The notes: a model not told the origin generated them from the letters alone. DNA of 64,000 bases from SIG299 sp964544055 (GCA_964544055.1 CAZJAA010000004.1:79868-143867), one strand, 5' to 3'; counted from the first letter of the stretch, positions 24,556 to 34,695 are shown. A program made the numbers and translations.

Positions 24556-25068
24556 TTACATTTCTTCTAAATATTTTTTATAACCAACGGTTTCAATTTT
24601 TTCCTTTTTCGCCATAACGCCGTCCTTTAAGCATGCTGCATAGTCCTCAATTTTCTTTAGCATTGCATCATCCGATACTGCCAGCATCTTGGCTGCGAGA
24701 ATACCTGCATTCTGTGCACCGTTGATGGCTACCGTTGCCACAGGAATACCGCTTGGCATCTGCACGATGGAATATAAGGAATCCACACCGCTTAATGTTT
24801 TTGTGTGAATCGGCACACCAATGACCGGAAGCGGAAAGATAGCGGCACACATACCCGGTAAATGGGCAGCTCCGCCGGCTCCAGCAATAATTACCTTAAA
24901 TCCCTTTTCCTTTGCCGTCTTTGCATAATCAAAAAATACATCCGGCATACGGTGGGCTGAAATTACCGTCACCTCGTAATCGATGCCGAACTTGTCCAAC
25001 ATTTCTGCTGCCTTGCTCATGATTGGAAGGTCTGAGTCACTTCCCATTACAATTCCTACTTTTGCCAT
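24556..25068 (-). CDS. purE: N5-carboxyaminoimidazole ribonucleotide mutase
   Basis: Converts N5-CAIR to CAIR in purine synthesis (class I PurE). The 170-residue protein has IVMGSDSDLPIMSKAAEML at the start, VISAHRMPD and IIAGAGGAAHLPGM, the substrate-binding motifs. The start at 25068 follows GGGAGG. It stands alone here without purK or other pur genes; the upstream neighbour is the aminopeptidase, whose stop lies 25 bases before it, so the two may be cotranscribed. Confidence 0.96.
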   Translation of the reverse strand: MAKVGIVMGSDSDLPIMSKAAEMLDKFGIDYEVTVISAHRMPDVFFDYAKTAKEKGFKVIIAGAGGAAHLPGMCAAIFPLPVIGVPIHTKTLSGVDSLYSIVQMPSGIPVATVAINGAQNAGILAAKMLAVSDDAMLKKIEDYAACLKDGVMAKKEKIETVGYKKYLEEM

Positions 25069-25093
25069 AATTTTATCCTCCCTGTACACTCGT

Positions 25094-27124
25094 TTATTTT
25101 TTAGAATCTTCATACTCTTCTAACGGCTCGTTCAGTTCTTCCGTGCCCGGCAGGACAAAACGCCCATTCTGAAGGAGTATGGTTTTACTTCCATCCTTCT
25201 TTAAGGAAGAAATTTCTCCAATTTCACCATACGGAATCGTAATGTCGGTATGGCAGTTAAAATAAGCTTTTTCCGGCTCCGTTTTCCGCAAAATAGAGAT
25301 TTCATTGTCTCTTGCAATGATTTCTTTTCCGTCCCGGTTATATACCTTGTGGTCTTCGCTCCGCTTGTAGCAGGTATCTCCAATAGCGAAATGCGGTCCT
25401 GTTTTTTCTGCAATGAGAATCGGAAGCTTTGCCGCAATGTCGAACCTTTCGCCCATTACAAAAGCGGTGGTGTTTGTACCGATGGCAAACTCTCCAAGCG
25501 GCAGAAAATCGTGGTGGAACAACAGATTCTCTGAAAGGAATTTCTGATTTTCCTCCTCGGTGGCAAAATTCTCACACGAAAGCTTTGTTGTGCGTCCATT
25601 TTCGAACCATACCTTCAGGTTTTTATATTCATACCCATTTAAAAACACCTTGGAAACATGCAGCAGTCCATTTGTTCCCGCCAGCACCGGAGAAGTAAAC
25701 ACCTCTCCCACCGGAATGTTTACATCCGCTGTACAGTTTTCAAATTTTGTCTGCTGTGCAGGATGTTCGGTTTCTATTAGCTGCACGGTTAAATCCGTTT
25801 CATTTCCCTGTGCTCCGAGAATGCGGCAGGCATAACCGGTATCCAGCTCATCAATCAGTGTCTGCTGGATTTTGGTATACTTTTCGTTTGACAAGGTATT
25901 GCAGCGCACGGTTTCCGCAAAAATTTCTTCGAACCTTTCTCCAATGGACGGCACCGGATAAGCAATAATCGTAAACGAGGTTTCCTCATTCTTAATATAG
26001 GTATAGGCAATCTGCGCATACTTCTGGTCAAATTCACGGTCTAATTTAATCTGACGTTTGTCTAACTGCGCCGTTTCCTTTTTGTTGACCGGTTTAAAAT
26101 CAGGTTCTCCAAAGGTTTCTACTACCGCCGGACCAATATACATGGAAAGAATGTCTTTGTTTTCTTCATAAACAACAGACATATCTTCCAGAAAACGGTT
26201 GACATACACCTTATCAAACACCAAAGCATAGTCTTGACGGTGGTCGTACTCGTACTGGCGGTTCACCTTGGTCAGCATACCGCACTGGTGAACCGATACC
26301 CGCACTCCCTGCGCTTCGAAACGTTTTATTGCAGCCGCTGCCATTCGTTCGAAGCCAATTGGACATAGCATCAGTGCGACTCCGTTTTCTTTCCGTTCTA
26401 CGCCCATGGTCTCAAAACCACGGAGATAGCCACCCACATAAGTATCTGCCATCGCATTGATTTCTTTCTGGGACAGCTTATTTAAAAATGCTGCGGTCTT
26501 ACGTTCCACATCCGTAATATACGCACCGTAACGATATAAATTTCTTTCATCTGCAGTATCACCAAGCACAATTTCCAGGAATGGAGACAGCTCCGGCTGA
26601 TACTGATTTCGAACCGTCTGTTCCAGAAATTCTCTACGGTAATCCATTAAGAAATCTTTATACGCTGCTTTTGCATCTTTTGCAGCATATTCATCATATT
26701 CCTCATAGCGTCCGTACACTTCCAAAAAAAGCTCCATTAGAATCGTCTGAAAATACAACTTCTGTCTTGCCGCATACTGCACCAGCTCCATCAGCTTTGC
26801 CGAAAGTGCAGAAAGAATTCTTCCCTCCCGTACTCCAAACTTTTTTACTGCATAGGCCGGATTGGTATAGCTTGTTTCATATTGTTCTGGTATAATTTTT
26901 TCATACAGGCGATCATTCCATGCTTCCAGTTCCATTAACGGAAGCTTTGCATAGACTCCGCTGCACACCAGTTCTGCCATGGCAACGGTGCTTTCGATAA
27001 ATTCCGCCTCTTTTTTAAAGTACTCCTGATATTTTTCCGGAACCTCCTGCTTTTCTGTAATTTCATGGATACGTTCCGTGCAAAGTGCATAGCGTTCCTT
27101 GATAAAATCCATATTTTGTTCCAT
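25094..27124 (-). CDS. M29-family aminopeptidase with a long N-terminal extension
   Basis: The C-terminal half (from about 370) matches M29 metallo-aminopeptidases: NIPVGEVFTSP, LPLGEFAIGTN, TGPHFAIGDTCY and HTDITIPYGEIGEIS contain the acidic and histidine metal ligands. The first 340 residues are alpha-helical and unrelated to the usual 400-residue M29 enzymes, making 676 residues in all. Such enzymes remove N-terminal amino acids from peptides in the cytoplasm. The start at 27124 follows GAGG. The N-terminal domain's job is unknown. Confidence 0.8.
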   Translation of the reverse strand: MEQNMDFIKERYALCTERIHEITEKQEVPEKYQEYFKKEAEFIESTVAMAELVCSGVYAKLPLMELEAWNDRLYEKIIPEQYETSYTNPAYAVKKFGVREGRILSALSAKLMELVQYAARQKLYFQTILMELFLEVYGRYEEYDEYAAKDAKAAYKDFLMDYRREFLEQTVRNQYQPELSPFLEIVLGDTADERNLYRYGAYITDVERKTAAFLNKLSQKEINAMADTYVGGYLRGFETMGVERKENGVALMLCPIGFERMAAAAIKRFEAQGVRVSVHQCGMLTKVNRQYEYDHRQDYALVFDKVYVNRFLEDMSVVYEENKDILSMYIGPAVVETFGEPDFKPVNKKETAQLDKRQIKLDREFDQKYAQIAYTYIKNEETSFTIIAYPVPSIGERFEEIFAETVRCNTLSNEKYTKIQQTLIDELDTGYACRILGAQGNETDLTVQLIETEHPAQQTKFENCTADVNIPVGEVFTSPVLAGTNGLLHVSKVFLNGYEYKNLKVWFENGRTTKLSCENFATEEENQKFLSENLLFHHDFLPLGEFAIGTNTTAFVMGERFDIAAKLPILIAEKTGPHFAIGDTCYKRSEDHKVYNRDGKEIIARDNEISILRKTEPEKAYFNCHTDITIPYGEIGEISSLKKDGSKTILLQNGRFVLPGTEELNEPLEEYEDSKK

Positions 27125-27202
27125 TGTTTTCCTCATCTTTCCAATCGTTTAAATTTCTTATCGCTCTATTTGTATTTTTTCTTTTTGCCGTTTGAAAACT
27201 GC

Positions 27203-27523
27203 TTATAGAATTGCAACTCCCATAAAATACAAGGAAAAATAAACAACAAACAATATCCCGTTTGCTGACATTCCAACGATTGGAAGTGCATAATAGACAT
27301 CTCTTTCCTGAAAGCCACGCCATGCCGTTATCATTCCGGCAATTGCAAATAAAGCATCCAGAACTCCTATGGTTCCAACGAGCATGGGAGCAGCACCCCC
27401 ACTGACGGAAGAGCTGATACACAATGCCAGAAATATAAGCCAGGCGATTCCACCAATAACGATAGAGGCAACACCCCGAGAGGAATGTCTGCGACCTGCA
27501 AAATGAAGTGCTGTTTTTTTCAT
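27203..27523 (-). CDS. Small four-helix membrane protein, DUF6142-like
   Basis: A protein of 106 residues with a basic N-terminus (HFAGRRHSSRGVAS) and four predicted membrane helices. The pattern resembles DUF6142 proteins of Lachnospiraceae, function unknown. It starts eight bases after the VanZ-like gene stops, so they are likely one operon. Confidence 0.65.
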   Translation of the reverse strand: MKKTALHFAGRRHSSRGVASIVIGGIAWLIFLALCISSSVSGGAAPMLVGTIGVLDALFAIAGMITAWRGFQERDVYYALPIVGMSANGILFVVYFSLYFMGVAIL

Positions 27524-27531
27524 ATACTAAT

Positions 27532-27990
27532 TCATTTTCCCTTCTGTTTTCCGGTCAGTGGTTTCCAGATAAAATGGTATACCAGAAAACCAAGCAGACC
27601 GCCAATCGTATTTAAAAAAATATCATCAATGTCAAAAGCACCAACCTTGGTAAACAGCTGGATGGATTCTACCAGCAGGCTGAATAGTGCCGAACAAAGC
27701 GTGCAGCCAAATACGTTTTTCCCAAGGCGGCACAGCATTGCAAGAAAAAAACCAAACGGTGCAAACGCCGCAATATTGCCAAGTAGATTTAAAAGCACAA
27801 TACGCATTCCAAGCGTTTTGCGATTATTCCAAAAACGACTGATTTCTTTAAAAAATTTTAAATTGTAACGATATTCACCGTCCATTGTTCTGCCATACGT
27901 TTCTGAAAAAAACAGCAAATAGCACAATACGGACAAATATATTATAAAAAGTACCACAGCCAATGGATGCGGTGCAGCTTTCTTCTTCAT
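27532..27990 (-). CDS. VanZ-like family membrane protein
   Basis: A protein of 152 residues with about four membrane helices and the VanZ features NLLGNIAAFAPFGFFLAML and FDIDDIFLNTIGGLLGFLVY. VanZ of the vancomycin cluster gives low-level teicoplanin resistance, but most chromosomal VanZ-like proteins have no known role. The start at 27990 is set by GGGGAG six bases upstream; longer in-frame starts lack spacing. Confidence 0.82.
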   Translation of the reverse strand: MKKKAAPHPLAVVLFIIYLSVLCYLLFFSETYGRTMDGEYRYNLKFFKEISRFWNNRKTLGMRIVLLNLLGNIAAFAPFGFFLAMLCRLGKNVFGCTLCSALFSLLVESIQLFTKVGAFDIDDIFLNTIGGLLGFLVYHFIWKPLTGKQKGK

Positions 27991-28127
27991 TCTCTTTCTC
28001 CCCAAACCGTTGATACACATTTCCTCTAACAATAGAGTATACTGTATCGCCAGTAGATATGCAAGCAGGAATTTCTCCAAATTTTTTTGTAATTCCAGTA
28101 TTGTTCAGACAGTGACAGAGATTTTTT

Positions 28128-28163
28128 AAAAGACAAGGCAGGAATTTTCACTCCTGCCTTTGT
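28128..28163 (-). terminator. Probable terminator after the EAL-domain gene
   Basis: AAGGCAGGA, an eight-base loop and TCCTGCCTT, then GTCTTTT on the minus strand, 64 bp beyond the EAL gene stop. The T-tract is broken by one C and G. Confidence 0.65.
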
Positions 28164-28226
28164 ACCTGTTTTCAATTATTTTAGTACTTAGAAAAAAACC
28201 GTTCCGCTTTTATTGCTTTTTGCCCT

Positions 28227-29891
28227 TTATTTTACATAATCTTCAACAAAATTTTCATAAGAACAAGGTTTTCCAAAGTAATAACCCTGAATATAATCCG
28301 GTCCCATCTTGCAAATCTGGTTAAGCTCGTCCTCGGTTTCAATACCTTCAATACAGAACTTGGAATCAATGCTGTGCGTCATGTCTGCCATGTACTGCAA
28401 CAGCTTAAACTCGTAGTTATTCTTTAATGCTTTTAAAGTAAAGGAACGGTCAATCTTAATTGTATTTGGTGTCAGGCGACTTAAATAGTGGAAATTGGAA
28501 TAGCCTGTGCCAAAATCGTCCAATGCAAGCGGAATACCGTATTTTTTTAAGCCCTCGCAGAAACGGATGAAGTTGTCGTTTTCTTCCAGAAATCCGCTTT
28601 CCGTTAATTCCACAATAAGACTTTCCGGATTCAGATTGTATTTTTTTAAGCCCTCCAGAATGTCATCCAGAATATTGCTTCTTAACACCTGCACATAAGA
28701 CAGGTTGACCGAAATGCGAAAATCAGGAATCGTTTTCTGCAGTTCCCGGCAGCATTCCATTGCTTTGTATAAAATCCAACGTCCCACCGGAATAATCAGG
28801 CTGCTGTCCTCTAACAGAGGAATAAATTCAAACGGAGTAACATTTCCCTTTTCTGCACAATAAAAACGCATGAGTGTTTCGGCACCAATCAGCTTTTTTT
28901 CTTTGACATCGACAATTGGCTGAAAGAATGCTTGAAAGCCTTCGAAATTATGATTGATGGCATTACGCATAATTTTAGTGAGTTCTTTTCTATGCGTAAA
29001 GGCATGATAATCTTCTCTGGTGTAGATATAATATTTGTTTTTGCCGTCATCCTTAGCCTCATTTAAGGAAAACTCCGACAGCTTCATAAGATTGTAGTAG
29101 GTGTGGTTTACAACATTGCCAAATTCCAAAATTCCGGCAGAAATTGTATAAAATACCTCATACTCATTCTCGGCGATAAACTCATTAATTTTGCTGCGGA
29201 TAGCATCGTAAATGCGGATTGCCTCTTCATAGCTGCGACCGGAAAAATCAACCACCGCATATTCATCGGCAACAATACGGTAAAGCTTCTGATCCGGACG
29301 GATGGAGGCTGAAATGCATTCTGCGGTTTTACGGAGAATCATATCACCGTAATCCATGCCCTGCTTTTCGTTAATTTCCTTGAAGCGGTCAATACCAAGG
29401 CGCAACATAAAGCCCTGCAGACGACCGTCATGCTCTACCAAATCACGCTTTAAACTGGATTCTCCAAGCAGACCACTGACGTTATCTGCCATTTGTTTTT
29501 TACCAACCTCATTGATACAACCGATTAAAAATTCCGGTTTTCCATCTGCATCACAGGTTACTCTGCCACGGCAATTAATCCAGACTGCTCTGTGTTCCTG
29601 GTCGTACCAGCGATATTGAATATCATGGAACTGTTTTTTTCCTGCTTTAATAAGTTCCAAATCCTCCAGCACCATCGGCAGGTCTTCCGGCAAAATTGCC
29701 TTTTTTAAATTTTCAGAAACATCATGAAATTCTGCACTAGGAAGTAAAAAGCGAACTGCTGCATTTTTTGAAATGCAGTAAAAATCGTTCTGCAAATCCA
29801 TAATATACAGATAATCATTCATACTGGTATCCAATGTTTTGATTACATTTTTAAATTGTTCAATTGAGATTCTCTCCAGTTTCTCTTCCAT
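28227..29891 (-). CDS. Degenerate GGDEF plus EAL domain protein (cyclic-di-GMP phosphodiesterase candidate)
   Basis: Of 554 residues, an N-terminal PAS-like region (about 20-130) precedes a GGDEF domain (about 150-290) whose active-site motif is VADEYAV rather than GGDEF, so cyclase activity is unlikely. The EAL domain (about 305-554) keeps ETLMR for EAL, NLSYVQVLR, ELTESGFLE, LDDFGTGYSNF and the final QGYYFGKP, so hydrolysis of cyclic-di-GMP is plausible. The PAS-like part may sense a ligand. PilZ (40388) and HD-GYP (50584) proteins elsewhere in the window suggest an active cyclic-di-GMP network. Confidence 0.88.
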   Translation of the reverse strand: MEEKLERISIEQFKNVIKTLDTSMNDYLYIMDLQNDFYCISKNAAVRFLLPSAEFHDVSENLKKAILPEDLPMVLEDLELIKAGKKQFHDIQYRWYDQEHRAVWINCRGRVTCDADGKPEFLIGCINEVGKKQMADNVSGLLGESSLKRDLVEHDGRLQGFMLRLGIDRFKEINEKQGMDYGDMILRKTAECISASIRPDQKLYRIVADEYAVVDFSGRSYEEAIRIYDAIRSKINEFIAENEYEVFYTISAGILEFGNVVNHTYYNLMKLSEFSLNEAKDDGKNKYYIYTREDYHAFTHRKELTKIMRNAINHNFEGFQAFFQPIVDVKEKKLIGAETLMRFYCAEKGNVTPFEFIPLLEDSSLIIPVGRWILYKAMECCRELQKTIPDFRISVNLSYVQVLRSNILDDILEGLKKYNLNPESLIVELTESGFLEENDNFIRFCEGLKKYGIPLALDDFGTGYSNFHYLSRLTPNTIKIDRSFTLKALKNNYEFKLLQYMADMTHSIDSKFCIEGIETEDELNQICKMGPDYIQGYYFGKPCSYENFVEDYVK

Positions 29892-30018
29892 TTCTCCGCA
29901 CCTCGTTTTCTGCTCTTCTGTTTCCTTTCCTGATGTCAGTCTGCATAAAACTTATCTACTTATTCTGAATTATACTACATTTTGGTAAAATATGCAACAC
30001 CTTACTGATTGGAGTTTC

Positions 30019-31854
30019 TCACTTTTGACTATAAAGGTAACCAACGTCAGTGTTTTTATAATAATGCATCAATATTTCTTCAAATCCCATTCCGTGCGCC
30101 GCAAGATATTTTGCTCCATACTGACTCATACCCGTTCCATGCCCGTAACCGCCTCCCCGGATCACAAAATAATTCTCTTTTTTTTCCACCGTAAAATAAG
30201 CACTTGGAAGCAGATTCATATTGCTGGAGGTGCTGCCATCCTGAAGATATACAACGTTTAATGGTGCCAGAATATACCGGACATTATATTCTCTCTGCAC
30301 AAGGTAAGACGCTTCGCTTCCGACTAAAATCAGTTTAGTAATGACCCCGCTGCTTCCGCGCTCTGCGATAATAATATCCTCCAGCTTTCCGAATTTTTCA
30401 ATTTTTCCTTCTGCAAACTGCATCGTTTCGCCGCTTTCCGCAACTTTTACCAAAATCATATCCGGCACCGCTTCCTGACGTTCTTTCAGACGCTTCAGAA
30501 TTTTTTCACTCAATTCCGTTCCAACCACAGTATTCCACCGGAACCAGACCGACTCTTTATCATACCATTCCAGATTGCTGTCCAGAAATTTTTCAAAGTT
30601 CTCCGTCCGGCTTAAATTTTTCTTTGTTCCCTCTGCCGCTTGAACTACTCCTGAAAGCCGGGTTCCTGCACTTTCTCCCCAAATATCCAGACTATCCGAA
30701 GTATACCCATAAGAGCAGGAAAAATAATAGGCAGAAATGCAGCTTCCCTCCTGCGCAAGTACTCTGCCGAACGTAGTCTTCACCGCCTCTATTGCACTTT
30801 CCGTTTCCCCATAATTTTGATATACCTGGCAGTTCATACTGTCATCCACATGTGCCCCAAATGCAAGATATCGATTAGCTAACAACTGATTGCACGCATA
30901 GCTTCTGGCACAGACCGCCTGTGCTTTCAAGGCTTCCATGCCAAAGCTTTCCGGCATTTCACTCGGCAGAACCCCATACAAATATTCTTCCAGAGAAAGT
31001 TCGTTGACTACAAGCATTTTTCCATCCTGCAATGCCACTTCCAACGTTCCGCGGTACAACGGAACCCCAACTGCACGCCGCACATTATAAAGTGCCAGTT
31101 TTCCTTCTTCTTTTTCCGTTCCAAGATAAATCCGCCCACCATATTCCTCCACCAGCTCCGGTGTCAGCATTACCTTTTCTCCGGCTTCCATCCATTTTGT
31201 TTTTCCGGCTCCGTCACTAAGGTAAAATGCCGTCTCACTGCCGCATTCCAGACTGTCATGATAATATCCTCCATAAGAAGAGGTCTGGATAAGCACCCGG
31301 ATACTCGTTACTTTGACCGGTTTCTCCACCAGTGCTGCGCAAACCCTGTTACCGGAAAGCACAAAAGAAGAAGTGGTATACCCCACGGATACTTCTTGCC
31401 AGGAGACTTCTTCCGTTCCATCATAAATGCGATATACTCTGCTTTCTTCTTCCAAAGGTAATATTCCATATCCTTCCAGTTCAATATAATCTTCCCCTAT
31501 ACGAAGTACCTTTGCCTCAATCGTATCCTGCTTTACGACAAGTTCGGTCACAACGCCCCGTTCTACCGTCACATCAACGATGCATTCCTTTAAGGTTGTT
31601 CCGAGTGCTGCCGCAAGCCGGAAGCTGTGTAACTCCCCATCATATAAAACTTCAATCTTATTATCCTTTCCTTCCTCAAGCCATATATTGGACAATACAT
31701 ACGGCACTTCAGGAGCAGGCGTCGGCGTATCCGTTGGCAAAGAAGCCACCGTTCCATCCCATTTGTTTTTGTCCTGAAACAGCAATGCCAGACAAAGCAG
31801 TAACAACAGCACAACACTGCATATTAATTTTTTATCTTTCTTATTTTTCCACAT
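30019..31854 (-). CDS. SpoIID/LytB-domain protein (putative lytic transglycosylase)
   Basis: A protein of 611 residues with an N-terminal membrane anchor (CSVVLLLLLCLALLF), a short Thr/Pro linker, a beta-rich middle, and a SpoIID domain from about 270: VNELSLEEYLYGVLPSEMPE with the catalytic glutamate, EALKAQAVCARSYA, and IRGGGYGHGTGMSQYGA. SpoIID cuts denuded glycan strands during engulfment; this longer relative may act on peptidoglycan in the spore or the vegetative wall. GGAG precedes the ATG. Confidence 0.87.
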   Translation of the reverse strand: MWKNKKDKKLICSVVLLLLLCLALLFQDKNKWDGTVASLPTDTPTPAPEVPYVLSNIWLEEGKDNKIEVLYDGELHSFRLAAALGTTLKECIVDVTVERGVVTELVVKQDTIEAKVLRIGEDYIELEGYGILPLEEESRVYRIYDGTEEVSWQEVSVGYTTSSFVLSGNRVCAALVEKPVKVTSIRVLIQTSSYGGYYHDSLECGSETAFYLSDGAGKTKWMEAGEKVMLTPELVEEYGGRIYLGTEKEEGKLALYNVRRAVGVPLYRGTLEVALQDGKMLVVNELSLEEYLYGVLPSEMPESFGMEALKAQAVCARSYACNQLLANRYLAFGAHVDDSMNCQVYQNYGETESAIEAVKTTFGRVLAQEGSCISAYYFSCSYGYTSDSLDIWGESAGTRLSGVVQAAEGTKKNLSRTENFEKFLDSNLEWYDKESVWFRWNTVVGTELSEKILKRLKERQEAVPDMILVKVAESGETMQFAEGKIEKFGKLEDIIIAERGSSGVITKLILVGSEASYLVQREYNVRYILAPLNVVYLQDGSTSSNMNLLPSAYFTVEKKENYFVIRGGGYGHGTGMSQYGAKYLAAHGMGFEEILMHYYKNTDVGYLYSQK

Positions 31855-32046
31855 TTTTCTTCTCCTTTAGCCACCTGCAGTTCCTTGTCTTACACTGGCT
31901 TTGCAAGCATTCTTCTGCTTTATTTATATGAAACATGTCCAAAAAGTATGAAGGAAATAATTGACGTTGGCTTGCTTTTTTGGTACACTTTACTCTTCGT
32001 GCTGAAGTAAGTTTTCTGCAGCACCTGCTGCTGAAATAACTACAGA

Positions 32047-32087
32047 AAAAAAAATCGCTGAAGTTGCAAATGCTTCAGCGATTTTTT
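32047..32087 (-). terminator. Rho-independent terminator after the cysteine desulfidase gene
   Basis: The minus strand reads ATCGCTGAAG-CATTTGCAA-CTTCAGCGAT, then nine T; it lies 27 bp beyond the stop codon. Confidence 0.92.
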
Positions 32088-32113
32088 ATAAATCATTATG
32101 TAGTAATTCTTCT

Positions 32114-33388
32114 CTAACAGCCTGTCATAATCCGGATAATTTCTTTATCTGTTTCTTTCATGCCGACTTTTCCCAGACGACCGATATTTGCCAGCGTGTT
32201 TTCCACGCCCTTGGACACCAGGCCATCCCCACTGACAAATTGCTGGCCTTCCAAAAACATTTCATAGCCAAAAATTCCTGCCTCCACTGCTGCCGCAATT
32301 TTTCCGGCACAGGATGCCTTGGCACCGTCACAGACAATTCCGGAAACAATGGCCAGAGCATTCACCAGAGTGTGGGCAATTGTCCTGTAGTCGCCACCCT
32401 TTAAATAGGCAATCCCGCAGCCGGCACCACAGCCGGCACTGATAGCACCGCAGTAGGCAGAAAGTCTGCCAATTCCGGTTTTCTGGTGAATTGTAACCAG
32501 ATTCGATACGGCAAGTGCACGATACAATTCCTCCCTCGATTTCTGCAAGCCGTCTGCATAAACGATAACCGGAAGAGATGCCGTTATTCCCTGATTGCCG
32601 CTGCCGGAATTGATGATTACTGGAAGCTCACAGCCGCTCATTCTTGCATCCGAACCGGCTGCCGCATATGCCTTTGCCCTGGTCCGCAAATCCTGACTTC
32701 CTTTTAATAAGACGCTTCCCACATTGGCTCCCCAGCTGTTTTTCAATCCTTCTTCTGCAATCGCAGTATTGTAGGCAATCTGCCGGTCAAAAATTGCTTT
32801 GACGTCCTCCACATTAAGAATATCTGCAAATTCCACAATTTCTTTGATGTTTAACCGACTTTTATCTGCCAACAGGTTTTCTGTTGCCTGAACCTCTCCT
32901 GCCTTGTAAAGCACCTTGCCGTTTTTTTCTATCAGCACAATATTGGTATGATATCCTGAAATCCGCACCATAGCAGATTCTGCGCCTTTCGTTAATATCA
33001 TCCGGATATCCAGTGCTTCCTCTCCTTCTGCCGGGCACACCATAATCGGACACTGTGCAAGAAATTCGCGCATCTGTGCTTTCTGTTCCTTTGTTACCTC
33101 AGCAATTACTTCCAAAATTTTTTCTGTCTTTCCGGCAACAATTCCGGCCGCCGCTGCCGCTTCAATTCCTTTTAAACCGTTTGTATTCGGTACAATTACA
33201 CTCTTTACGTTTTTTACAATGTTGCCGCTGACATAAAGCGTCACACCATCCGGCATACCGCCAAGCACGTCACGCACTTTTGCACCGCAATAAGCAATGG
33301 CAATCGGTTCCGTACAGCCCATGGCAGGAACCAGCTCCTCTTTCAGTATCTCAATATAAGTGGAATATGTCGTATCTCCCTGTTTCAT
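32114..33388 (-). CDS. cyuA: L-cysteine desulfidase family protein (UPF0597/CyuA)
   Basis: A predicted [4Fe-4S] enzyme that degrades L-cysteine to pyruvate, ammonia and sulfide; the family was also annotated as serine dehydratase subunit-like. Of 424 residues, candidate cluster or catalytic cysteines sit in PAMGCTEPIAIAYC, YCGAISAGCGAGCGIAYL and GIVCDGAKASCAGKI, with SGSGNQGITASLPV between. AAGGAAG precedes the ATG. It is monocistronic with its own promoter and a 150-nt leader that contains a hairpin (GGATTTTT/AAAAATCC). Confidence 0.85.
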   Translation of the reverse strand: MKQGDTTYSTYIEILKEELVPAMGCTEPIAIAYCGAKVRDVLGGMPDGVTLYVSGNIVKNVKSVIVPNTNGLKGIEAAAAAGIVAGKTEKILEVIAEVTKEQKAQMREFLAQCPIMVCPAEGEEALDIRMILTKGAESAMVRISGYHTNIVLIEKNGKVLYKAGEVQATENLLADKSRLNIKEIVEFADILNVEDVKAIFDRQIAYNTAIAEEGLKNSWGANVGSVLLKGSQDLRTRAKAYAAAGSDARMSGCELPVIINSGSGNQGITASLPVIVYADGLQKSREELYRALAVSNLVTIHQKTGIGRLSAYCGAISAGCGAGCGIAYLKGGDYRTIAHTLVNALAIVSGIVCDGAKASCAGKIAAAVEAGIFGYEMFLEGQQFVSGDGLVSKGVENTLANIGRLGKVGMKETDKEIIRIMTGC

Positions 33389-33548
33389 AAGTTCTTCCTT
33401 CGTTTTTGTTTATTTCCTGTTTCCAAACGGATTTTTCTTTCAAATAAATAAAAATCCGCCATACGTTTCCAATGTGCTCTTGAAATCTTCTCAAGCAAGC
33501 ATTCTAAGACAGCCTCCTTGAATGAAGATCCTAATGGTGCATTTGTAT

Positions 33549-33577
33549 AGTATAGCGGATTTCTATATAAATTTCAA
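33549..33577 (-). promoter_or_regulatory. Promoter of the cysteine desulfidase gene
   Basis: TTGAAA (33577-33572), 17 bp, TATACT (33554-33549). A long leader of about 150 nt follows. In it AAGGAGG is placed ten bases before a three-codon frame ATG-CTT-GCT-TGA, and a stable A/T-rich hairpin precedes the gene. Confidence 0.65.
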
Positions 33578-33587
33578 ATAGTTTTCC

Positions 33588-34670
33588 TTATTTTGCTGTA
33601 ATATATCCCTGAGCCTTTAACAGTTCGGCAATCAGCACAGCACCACCGGCTGCACCACGCTTTGTATTATGGGAAAGTCCGACAAACTTGTAGTCGTATA
33701 CGGTATCCTCACGGAGACGACCTGCAAATACGCCCATACCCTTTTCTTTGTCACGGTCAAGCTTTGCCTGCGGACGGTTATCTTCTTCAAAATAAGTAAT
33801 AAACTGCTCTGGTGCGCTCGGAAGCTTTAATTCCTGCGGAAGACCCTTGAATTCCTTCCATGCCTTTAAAATCTGCTCCTTGGTTGGCTTCTTCTTAAAG
33901 GATACAAACACAGCCGCAGTATGACCATCCGAAACCGGAACACGGATACACTGACAGGTAATCACAGGACCTTCTGCCTTTTTGATTACGCCGTCTTCTA
34001 CCTTGCCCCAGATACGGAGCGGTTCCTGCTCACTCTTTTCTTCTTCGCCGCCAATGTAAGGAATTACGTTGTCCACCATTTCCGGCCACTCGGCAAAGGT
34101 TTTGCCCGCACCGGAAATTGCCTGATAGGTTGTAGCTACAACTACAGTCGGCTCAAATTCCTTTAATGCATGAAGCATTGGTGTGTAGCTCTGGATGGAG
34201 CAGTTTGGCTTTACTACGATAAAGCCCCTCTTTGTGCCAAGACGCTCTTTCTGGGAAGCAATAACCTCTAAATGCTCCGGATTTAATTCCGGCACTACCA
34301 TTGGAACGTCCGGTGTCCAGCGGTGTGCGCTGTTGTTGGAAACAACCGGTGTTTCTGTTTTTGCATAAGCTTCCTCAATTGCCTTGATTTCTTCCTTTGT
34401 CATATCTACGGCGCTGAATACGAAATCCACCTGGGAAGCTACCTTTTCTACTTCATTTACATTTAAAACAATGAGCTTCTTGACAGCTTCCGGCATCGGA
34501 GTTGTCATTTTCCATCGGCCGCCTACTGCCTCCTCGTAGGTTTTGCCGGCACTACGCGGACTTGCCGCTACTGTTGTCACTTCAAACCATGGGTGATTTT
34601 CCAATAAAGAAATAAATCTCTGACCGACCATACCGGTTGCACCTAAAATACCAACTCTTAACTTTTCCAT
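33588..34670 (-). CDS. asd: Aspartate-semialdehyde dehydrogenase (archaeal/fungal-type)
   Basis: Reduces aspartyl phosphate to aspartate semialdehyde for lysine, threonine, methionine and diaminopimelate. The 360-residue protein has GILGATGMVGQRFISLLENH for NADP binding, the active-site cysteine in VVKPNCSIQSYTPMLHAL, and AISGAGKTFAEWPEM. This layout fits the archaeal/fungal subclass rather than the E. coli type. The start at 34670 follows AAGGAGG. A promoter and a candidate attenuator lie in the leader. Confidence 0.92.
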   Translation of the reverse strand: MEKLRVGILGATGMVGQRFISLLENHPWFEVTTVAASPRSAGKTYEEAVGGRWKMTTPMPEAVKKLIVLNVNEVEKVASQVDFVFSAVDMTKEEIKAIEEAYAKTETPVVSNNSAHRWTPDVPMVVPELNPEHLEVIASQKERLGTKRGFIVVKPNCSIQSYTPMLHALKEFEPTVVVATTYQAISGAGKTFAEWPEMVDNVIPYIGGEEEKSEQEPLRIWGKVEDGVIKKAEGPVITCQCIRVPVSDGHTAAVFVSFKKKPTKEQILKAWKEFKGLPQELKLPSAPEQFITYFEEDNRPQAKLDRDKEKGMGVFAGRLREDTVYDYKFVGLSHNTKRGAAGGAVLIAELLKAQGYITAK

Positions 34671-34695
34671 ACTAATCCTCCTTGTTTTTACGGAG

